From contig NC_090445.1 of assembly GCF_031143425.1 (NCBI RefSeq), positions 1,198,058,691-1,198,122,690 on the forward strand: a stretch of 64,000 nt of DNA, written 5' to 3'. The notes below the pieces were generated by a model. The model worked only from the letters and a program-made list of their open reading frames with translations, ran no database searches and was not told the origin of the DNA. Below are positions 23,530 to 34,763 of this stretch, in pieces (the stretch's first letter is position 1; each line of letters begins with the position of its first letter). The stretch is from Pleurodeles waltl. Taxonomy: Eukaryota > Chordata > Amphibia > Caudata > Salamandridae. The translations under genes were made by a program, and so were the position numbers.

Positions 23530-24586
23530 GCCTGTAGGAGTTAACGTTGTTTAAAATAGTGTTCTTAAGACATCTTGACCTACAGTTGCTTGTTGCTGTG
23601 AAAGAACATCAACACAGTAGTGTTTTGTAAATGTATGATGAGTTAACCATGTGGCTGCTTTACATGCATCAGCCATTGGTATGTTTCCTAAAAATGCAAT
23701 TGACGCACCTTTCTTTCTTGTAGAATGTGCTTTAGGAGTGATTCAAAGTTGTCTTTTTGCTTTGACATAGCCTGTTTGTATGCATCTAACAATCCATCTT
23801 GCTAATCCTTGTTTTGATATACGATTGCCTTTATGTGGTTGTTGAAAAGCAACAAAAAGTGTTATTCTAAAATCTCTAGTTCTGTCTATATAGTACATAA
23901 GAGCTTTTTAGAGTTCTAGAGTATGAAGAGCTCTTTCTGCCAGAGTCTGGCTGTGGAAAAAAGACTGGCAATTCCACTGTTTGGTTGATGTGAAAAGGAG
24001 ATACAACTTTTGGTAGAAATTTTGGATTTGTTCTAAGTACAACTTTATGTTTGTGTAATTGGAAAAAAGGCTCTTCAAGAGTGAATGCTTGCATTTCACT
24101 AACTCTTCTTAAAGAATATTAGCTACAAGGAAGGCAACCTTCCATATTAAAAATTGAATTTGACATGAGTGCATGGGTTCAAAAGGTGGGCCCATGAGTC
24201 TGGTAAGTACGATATTTAAATTACAAGAAGGAACAGGTGGTGTTCCGGTGGAATAATGTGTTTTAATCCTTCCATGAAGGCTTTAATAACAGGCACTCTG
24301 AATAGAGAATTGTGTTGAATAGTTTGTAAGTAAGCGGATATTTCAGTAAGTGGATTTTGATGGATGAAAAAACTAAATTTGATTTCTGCAAATGAAGTAA
24401 ATAGCATACAATTTGTTGTACAGATGCTGAATGTGGATCAGTGTTTTTAGATTGACAGTAGTAGACAAATCCTTTCCACTTGCTTACGCAACACTGTCTA
24501 GTAGTAGGTTTGCATGCTTGTTTAATTACTTCTATATGTTCTGATGGAAGCTTTAGGTAACCAAATTCTATGACTTCAGGAGCCAA
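23530..24586 (-). pseudogene. Tyrosine recombinase of DIRS copy A2
   Basis: Fragments run from 24586 (APEVIEFGYLKLPSEHIEVI, matching copy A) through 24407-24216 and 24094-23876 (AFTLEEPFFQLHKHKVVLR, HINQTVELPVFF) to the Tyr-box region near 23620-23670. Several frameshifts and stops are present. Confidence 0.75.
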
Positions 24587-25234
24587 ATCACTAGATTGAG
24601 ATCATTGGGGTTTGGGTGCCTGATTTGACCTTTGTTCCGTGTTAACAAAACTGGTCTGTTTAGCAGTTTAGAATGAGGTACTACAGACAGATCTAGGAGT
24701 GTTGTGTACCAATGCGGACGTGCCCATGTTGGGGCTATGAGTATCATGGTGAGTGATGTTTGACGTAGTTTGCTGATGTAGGAAGTTGGCTCTGTATATA
24801 CTATCTCAAAGTGAGAGATAGTGTGTACAGAGTCCAAGGGTTCCCCTTAGAGGTTGATAGTGGCAAACTTAGATAATTCTAATGCTCTATTTTGTGGTAG
24901 TGTGGTTGAGCAGGAGGCTTATCAGAGGGTAGTGTTAAGCATTTGTTGTACACACACAGGCAATAAATGAGGACCACAGACTCAGACTTAACTCCAGGCC
25001 AATAGATTTTATATAGAAAAATAACTTTTCTTAATTTATTTTAGAACCACAGTTCCTGGGGGAGGTAAGTATTGGTTAGTTTTTCAGGTAAGACACTTAC
25101 AAGTTCAAGTTCCTGGGCATAGGCAGCCCACTGTTGGGGGTTCAAGGCAACCCCAAATTTACCGCACCAGCAACACAGGGCCGGTCAGGTGCAGAGGTCA
25201 AAGGAGGGCCCAGAACACATAGGAGCCTATGGAG

Positions 25235-25510
25235 AAGAAAACAAGTTACTTACCTGTAACTACAGTTATCGAGTATTGGTATCTTTCATAAATTCACATG
25301 CTTGAATCATCCCCGTCGTTGAAGTGGGAGTCCCACGGTACATAAAATAGCAATAATTAACAAAAGTTTTTTGACATAGGCTATAATGGAGACAGTAATT
25401 GCTCATAGAGCCTATCCATGTCCTTTTGTGAAAAGGACCCAAACCTGCCTGCTGACCAATCAGGCACCAGCACTCTCCAGAGAAGCTCCTTCCCTCAGAT
25501 TTTCCAGCAC
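25235..25510. repeat. Left inverted terminal repeat of copy B
   Basis: It matches the inverse of 37192-37446 and the left repeat of copy C. The outer extension of about 33 nt (AAGAAAACAAGTTACTTACC onwards) is present only on this side. Confidence 0.85.
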
Positions 25511-25606
25511 GAGAGTGAAAGATTAGAACCTGAGAGGAAATGCGAGCGTCAAAGGGAAGGAGGGTGGGTAGCATGTGAATTTATGAAAGATACCAATACT
25601 GGATAA

Positions 25607-25822
25607 TGAAAATGTCACTTACCCAGTGTACATCTGTTCGTGGCATTGGTCGCTGCAGATTCACATGTTGTGCATAGTCCGCCATCTGGTGTTGGGTCGG
25701 AGTGTTACAAGTTGTTTTTCTTCGAAGAAGTCTTTCGAGTCACAAGACCGAGGGACTCCTCCTCTTTGCTTCCATTGCGCATGGGCGTCGGCTCCATCTT
25801 AGATTGTTTTCCCCGCAGAGGG
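25607..25822. repeat. Left inverted terminal repeat of copy A
   Basis: It matches the inverse of 31313-31492 from about 25636 inward (shared cores include CACATGTTGTGCATAGTCCG and TTCTTCGAAGAAGTCTTTCG). The first 29 nt have no partner in the right repeat but reappear inverted in the ICR. Confidence 0.88.
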
Positions 25823-25970
25823 TGAGGTAGGAGTTGTGTGTGTTAGTAATAGTGCCCATGCAATGGAATGAATAAGTATGTACAAATTAAGGTTAAGTAA
25901 TATATATATATATACAAATGTTGAAGATAACTTCCAACGGCTACAGGCTCCCGGGGAGGCGGGTGGGCAC

Positions 25971-26074
25971 ATGTGAATCTGCAGCGACCAATGCCACGAA
26001 CAGATGTACACTGGGTAAGTGACATTTTCAGTTCGATGGCATCTGTTGCTGCAGATACACATGTTGTGCATAGA
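25971..26074. repeat. Internal complementary region of copy A
   Basis: Bases to 26030 are the reverse complement of the outer left end, including CTGGGTAAGTGACATTTTCA. Bases 26031-26074 (GTTCGATGGCATCTGTTGCT onwards) are the reverse complement of the right end. The position, between the left repeat and YR, is that of the ICR in DIRS1. Confidence 0.9.
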
Positions 26075-26107
26075 CTAGTAAGCAGTTATCTCCCCAAAAG
26101 CGGTGGC

Positions 26108-27305
26108 TCAGCCTGTAGGAGTGGAAGTAGTCTGAAACAAAGTTCTCAGTACGGCTTGACCTACTGTGGCCTGTTGTGCGGATAGCACGTCTACACAGTA
26201 GTGTTTAGTAAATGTGTGAGGCGTGGACCATGTGGCTGCCTTACATATTTCGTGCATTGGAATATTTCCTAGGAATGCCATTGTAGCGCCTTTTTTTCTG
26301 GTTGAGTGTGCCCTTGGTGTAATGGGCAGTTGTCTCTTTTCTTTAAGATAGCAGGTTTGGATGCACTTAACTATCCCATCTGGCTATACCTTGTTTTGAT
26401 ATTGGGTTTCCTGTATGAGGTTTTTGAAATGCAATAAACAGTTGTTTTGTTTTCCTAACCTCCTTTGTTCTGTCGATGTAGTACATTAGTGCTCTTTTGA
26501 CATCTAATGTATGTAGTGCCCTTTCAGCTACTGAGTCTGGCTGTGGGAAGAACACTGGTAACTCTACCGTTTGATTTAAGTGGAACGGTGAAATAACCTT
26601 TGGTAGGAATTTAGGATTGGTTCGTAGTACAACCTTATTTTTGTGTATTTGGATAAAAGGTTCTTGTATTGTAAATGCCTGAATTTCACTTACTCTTCTT
26701 AGAGATGTGATGGCAATGAGAAATGCAACTTTCCAGGTTAAGAATTGTATTTCACAAGAATGCATGGGTTCAAAAGGTGGTCCCATGAGTCTTGTCAAGA
26801 CGATGTTAAGGTTCCATGAAGGAACAGGTGGTGTTCTTGGTGGTATTATTCTTCTTAGGCCCTCCATAAATGCTTTAATGACGGGTATCCTAAACAGTGA
26901 AGTTGAATGGGTAATCTGCAGGTATGCAGATATTGCTGCAAGGTGTATTTTTATGGAAGAGAAGGCTAGATTTGACTTCTGTAAGTGTAGTAAGTATCCC
27001 ACTACATCTTTTGGGGATGCGTGTAATGGATGAACTTGATTATTATGGCAGTAGCAAACAAACCTTTTCCATTTGCTTGCATAGCAGTGTCTAGTGGATG
27101 GTCTTCTAGCTTGTTTTATGACTTCCATACATTCTTGAGTGAGGTCTAAATGTCCGAATTCTAGGATTTCAGGAGCCAGATTGCTAGATTGAGCGATGCT
27201 GGGTTTGGATGCCTGATCTGCTGTTTGTGTTGTGTTAACAGATCTGGCCTGTTGGGTAACTTGACGTGTGGTACTACTGACAGGTCTAGTAGTGTTGTGT
27301 ACCAA
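26108..27305 (-). pseudogene. Tyrosine recombinase of DIRS copy A, one frameshift
   Basis: The main frame 27305-26367 (312 codons) covers the core-binding domain (TRHCYASKWKRFVCYCHN, SSIKIHLAAISAYLQ) and the first catalytic Arg box (TSLRRVSEIQAF). It then ends early at ARWDS because of one extra G relative to the ARWIV seen in other copies. In the shifted frame the remainder is intact: the HxxR box (PRAHSTRKKG), KAATWSTPHTFTKHYC with the nucleophile Tyr (codon at 26198-26200), and a stop at 26108-26110. The start of this frame overlaps the end of the RT frame by about 145 nt. The predicted role is site-specific integration of circular element DNA. All catalytic residues are visible, so the lesion is a single indel. 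Confidence 0.88.
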
Positions 27306-29026
27306 GGTTGTCTGCCCATGTTGGTGCTATTAATATGAGTTTGAGTTTGTTTTGACTCAATTTGTTTACTAGATATGGAAGGAGAGGGAGAGGGGGAAAA
27401 GCGTATGCAAATTTCCCTGACCAGTTCATCCTTAGGGCATTGCCTTGAGACTGTCTGTGTGGGTACCTGGATGCGAAGTCTTGGCATTTTGCGTTCTCCT
27501 TTGTTGCAAATAGGTCTATTTGCGGTGTACCCCAAATTTTGAAGTAAGTGTTTAGGACTTGGGGGTGAATCTCCCATTCGTGGACCTGTTGGTGATCTCG
27601 AGAGAGATTGTCTGCTAGTTGATTTTGGATCCCTGGAATAAACTGTGCTATTAGGCGAATGTGGTTGTGAATTGCCCATTGCCATATCTTTTGTGCTAGG
27701 AGACATAGCTGTGTCGAGTGTGTTCCCCCCTTGCTTGTTTAGGTAATACATTGTTGTCATGTTGTCTGTTTTGACAAGCACGTATTTGTGGGTTATGATG
27801 GGTTGAAATGCTTTTAGCGCCAGGAATACTGCTAGTAATTTGAGGTGATTTATATGCAGTTTTGTTTGATGTACGTCCCATTGTCCTTGGATGCTGTGGT
27901 GATCGAGGTGTGCTCCCCACCCTGTCATGGAAGCATCTGTTGTTATTACGTATTGTGGCACTGGGTCTTGGAACGGCCGCCCTTTGTTTAAATTTGTACT
28001 GTTCCACCATAGAAGCGAGATGTATGTTTGGCGGTCTATCAACACCAGATCTAGAAGGTGACCCTGTGCATGTGACCATTGTGATGCTAGGCACTGTTGT
28101 AAGGGCCTCATGTGCAGTCTTGCGTTTGGGACAATGGCTATCCATGAGGACATCATGCCTAGGAGTTTTAAAACCACTTTTGCCTGTATTTTTAGTGTTG
28201 GATACATGGCCTGTATGACCTTGTGAAAATTTTGAACCCTTTGTGGACTCGGAGTGGCTAATCCTTTTGTTGTGTTGATTACCGCTCCTAAGTAGTGCTG
28301 TATTTTGCACGGCACAATGTTTGATTTTGTGTAGTTGAGAGAGAACCCGAGTTTGTAGAGGGTTTGTATGACATACTCTGTGTGTTGTGAACACTTTGTT
28401 AGCAAGTTGGTCTTGATTAGCCAATCGTCTAGATACGGGAATACGTGTATTTGCTGCCTTCTGATGTGTGCGGCTACTACTGCTAGGCATTTGGTAAACA
28501 CCCTTGGTGCGGTTGTTATACCGAACGGTAAGACTTTGAATTGATAGTGTATTCCCTTGAATACAAACCTTCGGTATTTCCTGTGCGAAGGATGTATCGG
28601 TATGTGGAAATACGCGTCTTTGAGATCTAAGGTTGTCATGTAATCTTGTTGCTTTAGCAGTGGTAACACTTCCTGTAGCGTGGCCATGTGAAAGTGGTCT
28701 GATTTGATGTAGGTGTTTAGTATTCTGAGATCTAAGATTGGCCTCAGTGTTTTGTCCTTTTTGGGTATTAGAAAGTACAGTGAATAGACTCCTGTGTTTA
28801 TTTCTGTACATGGTACCAGTTCTATTGCTTCTTTTTGCAGTAGTGCTTGAACTTCTATTTCTAGGAGGTCTAAATGCTGTTTTGACATATTTTCTGTTTT
28901 TGGTGGGATATTTGGAGGGATCTGTAGAAATTCTATGCAATAACCATGTTGGATAATTGCTAAAACCCAAGTGTCTGTTGTTATATCCACCCACGATTGA
29001 TAAAACTGACTTAGTCTTCCCCCCAC
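27161..29026 (-). CDS. Reverse transcriptase-RNase H of DIRS copy A, 621-codon frame
   Basis: RT occupies about residues 75-330: YFLIPKKDKTLRPILDLR near 84, catalytic TTLDLKDAYFHIP with Asp134, VLPFG at 165-169, and FPYLDDWLIK with the Asp200-Asp201 pair. RNase H follows: ITTDASMTGWGA (Asp364), HLKLLAVFLALKAF (the usual Glu position reads His/Leu) and VKTDNMTTMYYLNKQGG (Asp421). Shortly after, at a C run near 27720, the true frame shifts. The LADNLSRDH motif of RNase H is read in another frame, and the linker block (QPWYTTLLDLSVVPHVKLP) is back in this frame, so two indels compensate. The RT itself is undamaged. It would copy element RNA into DNA that becomes a circle for the YR to integrate. 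The ATG at 29026 may not be the native start. Confidence 0.88.
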   Translation of the reverse strand: MGGRLSQFYQSWVDITTDTWVLAIIQHGYCIEFLQIPPNIPPKTENMSKQHLDLLEIEVQALLQKEAIELVPCTEINTGVYSLYFLIPKKDKTLRPILDLRILNTYIKSDHFHMATLQEVLPLLKQQDYMTTLDLKDAYFHIPIHPSHRKYRRFVFKGIHYQFKVLPFGITTAPRVFTKCLAVVAAHIRRQQIHVFPYLDDWLIKTNLLTKCSQHTEYVIQTLYKLGFSLNYTKSNIVPCKIQHYLGAVINTTKGLATPSPQRVQNFHKVIQAMYPTLKIQAKVVLKLLGMMSSWIAIVPNARLHMRPLQQCLASQWSHAQGHLLDLVLIDRQTYISLLWWNSTNLNKGRPFQDPVPQYVITTDASMTGWGAHLDHHSIQGQWDVHQTKLHINHLKLLAVFLALKAFQPIITHKYVLVKTDNMTTMYYLNKQGGNTLDTAMSPSTKDMAMGNSQPHSPNSTVYSRDPKSTSRQSLSRSPTGPRMGDSPPSPKHLLQNLGYTANRPICNKGERKMPRLRIQVPTQTVSRQCPKDELVREICIRFSPSPSPSISSKQIESKQTQTHINSTNMGRQPWYTTLLDLSVVPHVKLPNRPDLLTQHKQQIRHPNPASLNLAIWLLKS

Positions 29027-29139
29027 TGGTGTTATGTGGAGGGGTTGAGTGACTTGTAAGTCACTGTTTGGTTGTTGGGGTTTTGGGGCTTTGAAATTTC
29101 CCCCGGTTTCTCGGGAATTGTCCTCCTCTGTACTGGCCC

Positions 29140-31107
29140 CTAAAACCTCCCCTTTGGTACTGTCCCTGGTAGGTAGACGGTGTTGATTGTGAGGTGCTGG
29201 CTTGTGTGGCCTGACCCCGAAACCCCCCCTCTGAATGTTGTTTTACGGAAGGTGCCGAAAGTGCCTCTGCTCTGCGGGGAGTAGAGCGCGCCCATGGCCT
29301 TGGCTGTGTCAGTGTCCTTTTTCAGCTTATCAATCGCCGTGTCAACCTCTGGTCCGAACAATTGTTGTTCGTTGAACGGCATATTGAGTACTGCTTGCTG
29401 TATTTCTGGCTTAAAGCCAGATGTGCGTAACCATGCGTGCCTTCTGATGGTTACTGCAGTGTTTATTGTTCTTGCAGCTGTGTCCGCTGCATCCATAGAG
29501 GAGCGTATTTGGTTATTGGAGATGTTTTGTCCCTCCTCAACCACTTGTTTTGCCCGCTTTTGAAATTCCTTGGGTAGATGCTCGATGAGATGCTGCATCT
29601 CGTCCCAATGGGCTCTGTCATAACGCGCTAGTAGCGCCTGAGAGTTTGCGATGCGCCACTGGCTTGCAGCTTGTACAGCGACTCTTTTCCCAGCTGCGTC
29701 GAATTATCGGCTTTCCTTATCCGGGGGTGGTGCATCGCCCGATGTGTGTGAATTGGCTCGTTTGCGAGCTGCTCCTACCACGACTGAGTCTGGTAGCAGC
29801 TGAGAGGTGATAAAAGCAGGGTCTGTGGGAGGTGCTTTATATTTTTTCTCTACCCTTGGAGTGATCGCTCTACTCTTGACAGGGTCTTTGAAGATTTGCT
29901 TCGCGTGCCTTAACATTCCTGGAAGCATAGGCAGACTGGTAGTTGCTATGGGTGGAGGAGAGGGTGTCAAAAAGGAAGTCATCCTCGACAGGTTCTGTGT
30001 GTAAAGACACGTTGTGGAATTCTGCTGCCCTAGCTACCACCTGCGCATAACGCTGTGCTGTCCTCGGGTGGTGAGGGCTTGGTAGGGTATGACTCTGGGC
30101 TATTGTCTGACACTGGGGCGTCGTATAGGTCCCAAGCATCTTGGTCATCTTGGCTCATGGTGGTGTGAGCCGGCGAATGTGACGGAGTTTGTGCCGGTGA
30201 TATCTGAGTTACAGGTGGAGGAGAGGGTGGCGGAGTTGCTTTCTTTGCCACCTTTGCTTGTGGTGTTAGTTGTTCAGTTTGGAACTCTAGTCTCCTTTTT
30301 CTCCTGATTGGTGGAAGAGTGCTAATCTTCCCTGTTCCACTCTGGATGAAGATCCTCTTTTGTGTATGGTCTACATCAGTAGTCTGTAACTCCTCTTCAA
30401 ACCTATGTTTACGCATTTGAGAGGACAATGAATGTTCCTCTGAATATGAGCCGGTAGTAGGTTCGGTTGCTGGTTGTTTTGGCACCGAAACTGTGTCCTT
30501 TTTTGTTTTCGGCTCCGAGGCGAATCTCTTCTTTTTCGGAGTCGAGCCTTCTCGGCGTCGATCATCCTCTGTGCCGCTGTCTCTGCGTCGAGCAGCGTCG
30601 GCTCCGCCTTCTCGGCGTCGATCTTTTTCAGCAACACTTTCTCGGTCCACAGAATGTTGCGTGCCTGTGTCTCGACCCGAGTCGGACGATCTGGGCACCA
30701 GTTCGGCCTTTTTCGGTGCCGATGGACGGTCACCTTTATGGGTTGAGCCATGGCCAGTTGGCAGTGGCGTCCCCTGGGCCTTGTCTGATTTCTTGTGCTG
30801 TGTGCTTTTCGACGTCTTACTCACAGTTTCGTCGACATCGAATTCATCCGAGTCCGTTTCATGGATGGAGAAGGCTTCCTCCTCTTCTCCTTGTTCCTCG
30901 AACTCTCGGTGTTCTGTCGGCGTGGACGCCATCTGTAGTCTTCTGGCTCGACGGTCTCGGAGCGTTTTTCGGGACCGGAACGTACGACAGGCCTCACAAG
31001 TTTTCTTTGTGCTCGGGTGACAGGCACAAGTTACAGACCGAATGTTGGTCCGTATATGGATATTTATTGTGGCATTTAGGACAAAATCGGAACGGGGTCC
31101 GTTCCAT
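29140..31107 (-). pseudogene. gag of DIRS copy A, several frameshifts
   Basis: The start is the ATG complementary to 31105-31107 (MERTPFRFCPKCHNKY), with the Cys/His cluster. A 2-nt deficit relative to A0 breaks the frame near 31000. The 300-codon frame 30932-30030 carries the acidic and the Arg/Asp/Gly-rich repeats. 30148-29870 and 29982-29704 carry the following part (RVEKKYKAPPTDPAFI). 29598-29140 carries the conserved C-terminal domain (HLPKEFQKRAKQVVEEGQ, SSMDAADTAAR, LNMPFNEQQLFG, DTDTAKAMGALY) and then a Gly/Arg/Thr-rich tail. The product is gag-like, probably RNA-binding. Confidence 0.78.
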
Positions 31108-31312
31108 CGGTGTCAATGTTACACGCAGTCGGGCCGACCAGGCCCCGACGGGGGATCGAAATTACCCCGAAGGGCTACCGGAGCTCTTCACGATTCGGTG
31201 TCGATTCTAACTATCCCGAGCGAAACAATACCGACGTAATTTTTCGAAGTTTTGACTATCTTTCCGTCCCGAAACCCGGAGCGAAAAGGAAAGCGTCCGA
31301 ACCCGAGGGCGG

Positions 31313-31492
31313 AAAAAAAACAATCTAAGATGGAGCTGACGCCCATGCGCAATGGAAGCAAAGAGGAGGAGTCCCTCGGTCTCGTGACTCGAAAGACTTC
31401 TTCGAAGAAAAACAACTTGTAACACTCCGACCCAACACCAGATGGCGGACTATGCACAACATGTGTATCTGCAGCAACAGATGCCATCGAAC
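31313..31492. repeat. Right inverted terminal repeat of copy A
   Basis: It is the inverse of 25636-25822. It ends GATGCCATCGAAC at 31492, followed directly by CTGTAGTTACAGG of the interrupted B ICR. Confidence 0.88.
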
Positions 31493-31788
31493 CTGTAGTT
31501 ACAGGTAAGTAACTTGTTTTCTTATCCAGTATTGGATCTTTCATAAATTCACATGCTTGAATCTGAATAGTCAGCAGTACTGTTGATAAACATTATACCC
31601 ACCGTGGATGGAGGGTACGAGCATGAAGATCCTTTATTCCCAATATAAAACAGTTAACTCCTAAATTTAGCATCATGAGCTTCAGAGGAATATAGATACT
31701 TCTAAGTACATGTACACATATACTGAACATTCATGTTATAAATGCAGATATATATAAGATATACATACATGCATATACTTACATAGAA

Positions 31789-31830
<42 letters not shown>

Positions 31831-31890
31831 TGGAAATCACGGTTATTTGCATCTCAAACCATTTCTATATAACTAAGGAAAGATCTCACC

Positions 31891-32906
31891 TTAACGAAAG
31901 AGATGGCGTAGAACAGCTTGTCCTACTAGAGAGTTGGTTCTCTGTGATGACTCCAAACAATAGTGCTGCGAAAAGGAGTGCGTAGTTTTCCATGTCACAG
32001 CTTGACATATCTTATCAAGGGCAATACCCTGAAACAAAGCAGCCGATGTGGAGACTGCTCTTGTGGAGTGGGCTCTCGGGCGCCTAGTCAGCGGTCTTCC
32101 TGCCTTGGTGTGACAGAATTGGATTGTCGAGGAAATCCACCGAGCTATAGTGGCCTTGGTTACTCCTGTTCCCTGTCGTCCAAGAGAATAAGATACCTGC
32201 AGTTGGTCTGATTTGTTTGGTACTTTGAAGATAAAATTTGAGGCATTGTTTGATGTCCAAAGAGTGTAGAGTCTGCGATCGTAGTGGGATTTGGAAAAAA
32301 GGTTCGCAGTATCACGGGTTCATTGAGATGGAATGAAGATGGCACCTTGGGAATGTATTTGGGGTTAGTTCTGAGCATAACAAAGTCCTCAGAAAAAACT
32401 AAAAAGGGTTCTTTAGTAGTGAACGCCTGTATATCACTGACTCTCCTGGTAGAAGTGAGAGCGAGCAAGGTTGCCACTTTCCAAGTGATGTACTTGAGTT
32501 CCGCCCTGTGAATGGGCTCGAAAGGAGCTTTCATGAACTGAGACAGGACAATATTAAGGTGCCACTCTGGCGGAGGTAACCACACCGGGGGAAAAGTGCG
32601 GAAAAGCCCTTTCATAAACTGCTTAATGATTCTGGATGAGTTGATAGATGGCATCTCAGCCGATCGCTTATATGAGGCTATAGCTGCTTGGTGAATCTTG
32701 ACTGATGCATGGCAAAGACCAGCCTTGGAGAGAGAGAGCAGGTAAGAAAGAATTTGCTCAGGGTTAATTTGAAACGGCTGAAAATTGTTCTGATTGCACC
32801 AAACAAAATCTCTTCCACTTGAGTTTGTACGTCTTATTTGTGCTCTCGGTTCGTGCCCTAGATAATATTAATCTACATTCCTGATCGATGTTCATATCGT
32901 GAAACT
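31891..32906 (-). pseudogene. Tyrosine recombinase of DIRS copy B, frameshifted
   Basis: The frame 32654-32160 includes the Arg box (TSTRRVSDIQAF) and KVPSSFHLNEPVILRTFF, then shifts. The HSTR and Tyr boxes (SQHYCLE) are read in another frame down to the TAA at 31891-31893. The upstream N-terminal part (to about 32900) is broken. Same gene as 13593-14606 of copy C. Confidence 0.82.
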
Positions 32907-34763
32907 CTCTGTACCCAGCAGCCTAACATGCAATTGTAGTGAAGCTGGGTTGGGATGAAGGATGAGACCCTGATTCTTCATTAGAAGATTGTGGTTGCAA
33001 GGAAGGCGGATTGGATTGGCCACAGACCGGATTAGGAGCTCCGTGTACCAGTACTGTCTAGGCCATCTGGGGGCTATAAGAATGATCCTGGAGCATTCGG
33101 ACTTCATTTTCCTGAGGAGCCTGGGAATCAGAGGGATTTGGGGGGGGGGGGGGGGGGAATGCGTAGGCAAAGATCCCGGACCATCTCATCAAAAGAGCAT
33201 TTCCCCACAGCCCCGGGAGTGGGTATCGACTGGCGTAGAACTGGCATTTGGCGTTCAGGTTGGTGGCAAACAAGTCTAGGTTCATCCGACCCCATCGTTG
33301 GAAGATGCCGTCGAGTATGTTCTGATTGAGTTCCCACTCATGGCAGTTGTCATCCGTCCTGCTGAGAGAGTCCTCTAGGGCGTTGTTGACCCCAGGCAGG
33401 TGCTTCACCCTGAGGCGGACGTTGTTCAGTGTGAGCCAGTCCCAAAGAGACTGAGCTTCCCTTGAGAGGGAGAGGGATCTTGTTCCTCCCTGCTTGTTGA
33501 TGTAAAACATACTTGTTGTGTTGTGACTAACACTGAGGACACTGCGATGCGTGGAAGAAAAGCTTTGAGCGTGAGATGGATCCCCTTCAGTTCTATCAGG
33601 TTTATGTGCATTTCTTTCTGGAGATTGGACCATCTGCCTTGAATGCGCATGTCCTGCAAATGGCCTCCCCAGCCTTCCAAGGAGGCGTCTGTGGTGATGA
33701 CAAAGTCTGTTATTGGTGCTAGAAAAGTAAGACCTTGGGAAAGGTGGTTGGTGTGAGACCACCACTTCAACGCCTGCCGAATTTTTGGTGTGATAGTTAT
33801 TAAGTCGTTGAAGGACCCTTGCAACTGGGTCCATTGGAGTTGCAGTGGCCTCATTCGGAGTCTTGCTAGTCATACTAGGACTATGGCCAAGGAAATCGTG
33901 ACCAGAAGCGACTTGACCAGTCGTACTGAAACAAACTCTTTTGTGGAGATTCTGACAGCCAACTGGGTTAGCTTCTGCTGCCTTGCTGGAGTGAGATATG
34001 CCTTGTTTTGGATAGTGTCTAATTCTGCTCCCAGGAAAACTCTTCTGCATGAGGGAAGTACGACTGACTTCTGTAGATTCACTGTTAGACCCAAACTGTT
34101 GAATAATCTTAAGCAGGCGTTTGTCGCTTTGGAAGCTAGTAGCGTTGACAGAGCTTTTATGAGCCAGTCAGCCAGGTATGGAAACACCTGGAAACCCTTG
34201 CTTCGGAGGAAACCTGCGACTGGGGCAAGGCATTTCGTGAAGATTCTTGGAGCTGATCTCAGACCAAATGGCAGGACTTTGAACTGATAATGGGCACCGG
34301 CTACCGTAAAGCGGAGATATTTGCGATGTTTTTGGTGTATTGGTATGTGGAAGTAGGCGTCCTGGAGATCTAGAGTTGTCATAAAATCTCCAGGATTGAG
34401 GAGGTGCAGGATATCAAGGAAGGAACTTGTTGAGTTTCCTGAGATCTAGTGTAGGACGCCATTCCCCTGACTTCTTTCTTATGAGGAAGAAACGGGAGTA
34501 GATTCCAAGACCTCGTTGTTGAAATGTAACTGCCTCTATAGCTCCTTTGGCAAGCAGGCTGAATACCCCTGTTGAAGCAGATGAAGATGGAGAGGTCTGC
34601 CTGATCTTGCTGGATGATGCGGTGGCTTTTGTATGAATTCCAAGGTATGACCTCTTGTCACTATATCCAGCACCCATTTGTCTGATGTTCTTTTCTTCCA
34701 CTCTTGGATGTAGTTGGAAATATTTGCTCCTATTTTCTGATGGTGTGACCATTGGGGAAGCAT
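32892..34763 (-). pseudogene. Reverse transcriptase-RNase H of DIRS copy B, catalytic Asp lost
   Basis: 34763-34536 is the RT N-terminal region. 34382-33870 (170 codons) has TTLDLQDAYFHIPIHQKHRK and VLPFGLRSAPRIFTK, but the catalytic loop reads FPYLADWLIKA: the first of the two metal-binding aspartates is Ala, so RT would be inactive even without frameshifts. 33854-33426 and 34050-33058 carry RNase H (EGWGGHLQDMRIQGRW, IELKGIHLTLKAF, LPGVNNALEDSLSR), then DLFATNLNAKCQF and FAYAFPPPPPP. The proline run is encoded by a plus-strand G tract at 33139-33157. Confidence 0.82.

Larger units (their letters stand above)
23064..24776 (-). mobile_element. DIRS retrotransposon copy A2 (family A), interrupted by E1
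   Basis: It contains a left terminal repeat (23064-23280), an ICR (23386-23491) and a broken YR gene, then stops at 24776 in the linker domain where the TGTAGGAAGTTGG terminus of E1 begins. Its left end abuts A3 gag, so A2 inserted into A3 in the same orientation. The 5' remainder of A2 and of A3 is not found after E1 in this window, which implies a later deletion. Confidence 0.8.
25607..31492 (-). mobile_element. DIRS retrotransposon copy A (family A), full length, 5886 bp, youngest insertion
   Basis: The left end is TGAAAATGTCACTTACC at 25607 and the right end is CAACAGATGCCATCGAAC at 31492. The inverted terminal repeats are about 160-190 bp, with an extra outer stretch of about 29 nt on the left only. 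The ICR at 25971-26074 joins the reverse complements of the left and right ends. Gene order on the minus strand is gag, RT/RNase H, YR. It interrupts B, which interrupts E1, which interrupts A2, which interrupts A3, so it is the last arrival in that stack, and its frames are the longest in the window. Confidence 0.92.
25571..31562. repeat. Internal complementary region of copy B, split by copy A
   Basis: The ICR halves lie at 25571-25606 (ending ATACTGGATAA) and 31493-31562 (starting CTGTAGTTACAGG). In copy C the same sequence is continuous (13160-13260), which provides an empty site for the insertion of copy A. Confidence 0.9.

Noticed and set aside
27696..28994. 432-codon minus-strand frame overlapping the RT of copy A
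   Set aside because: It overlaps the RT frame (27161-29026) in another phase and has no RT motifs. It opens because the region has few stops in that frame, so it is a shadow.
30467..31210. 247-codon and 175-codon plus-strand open frames, and similar ones at 21-674
   Set aside because: They are antisense to the family A gag genes. The minus-strand frames carry the conserved Cys/His cluster and the alignable domains.
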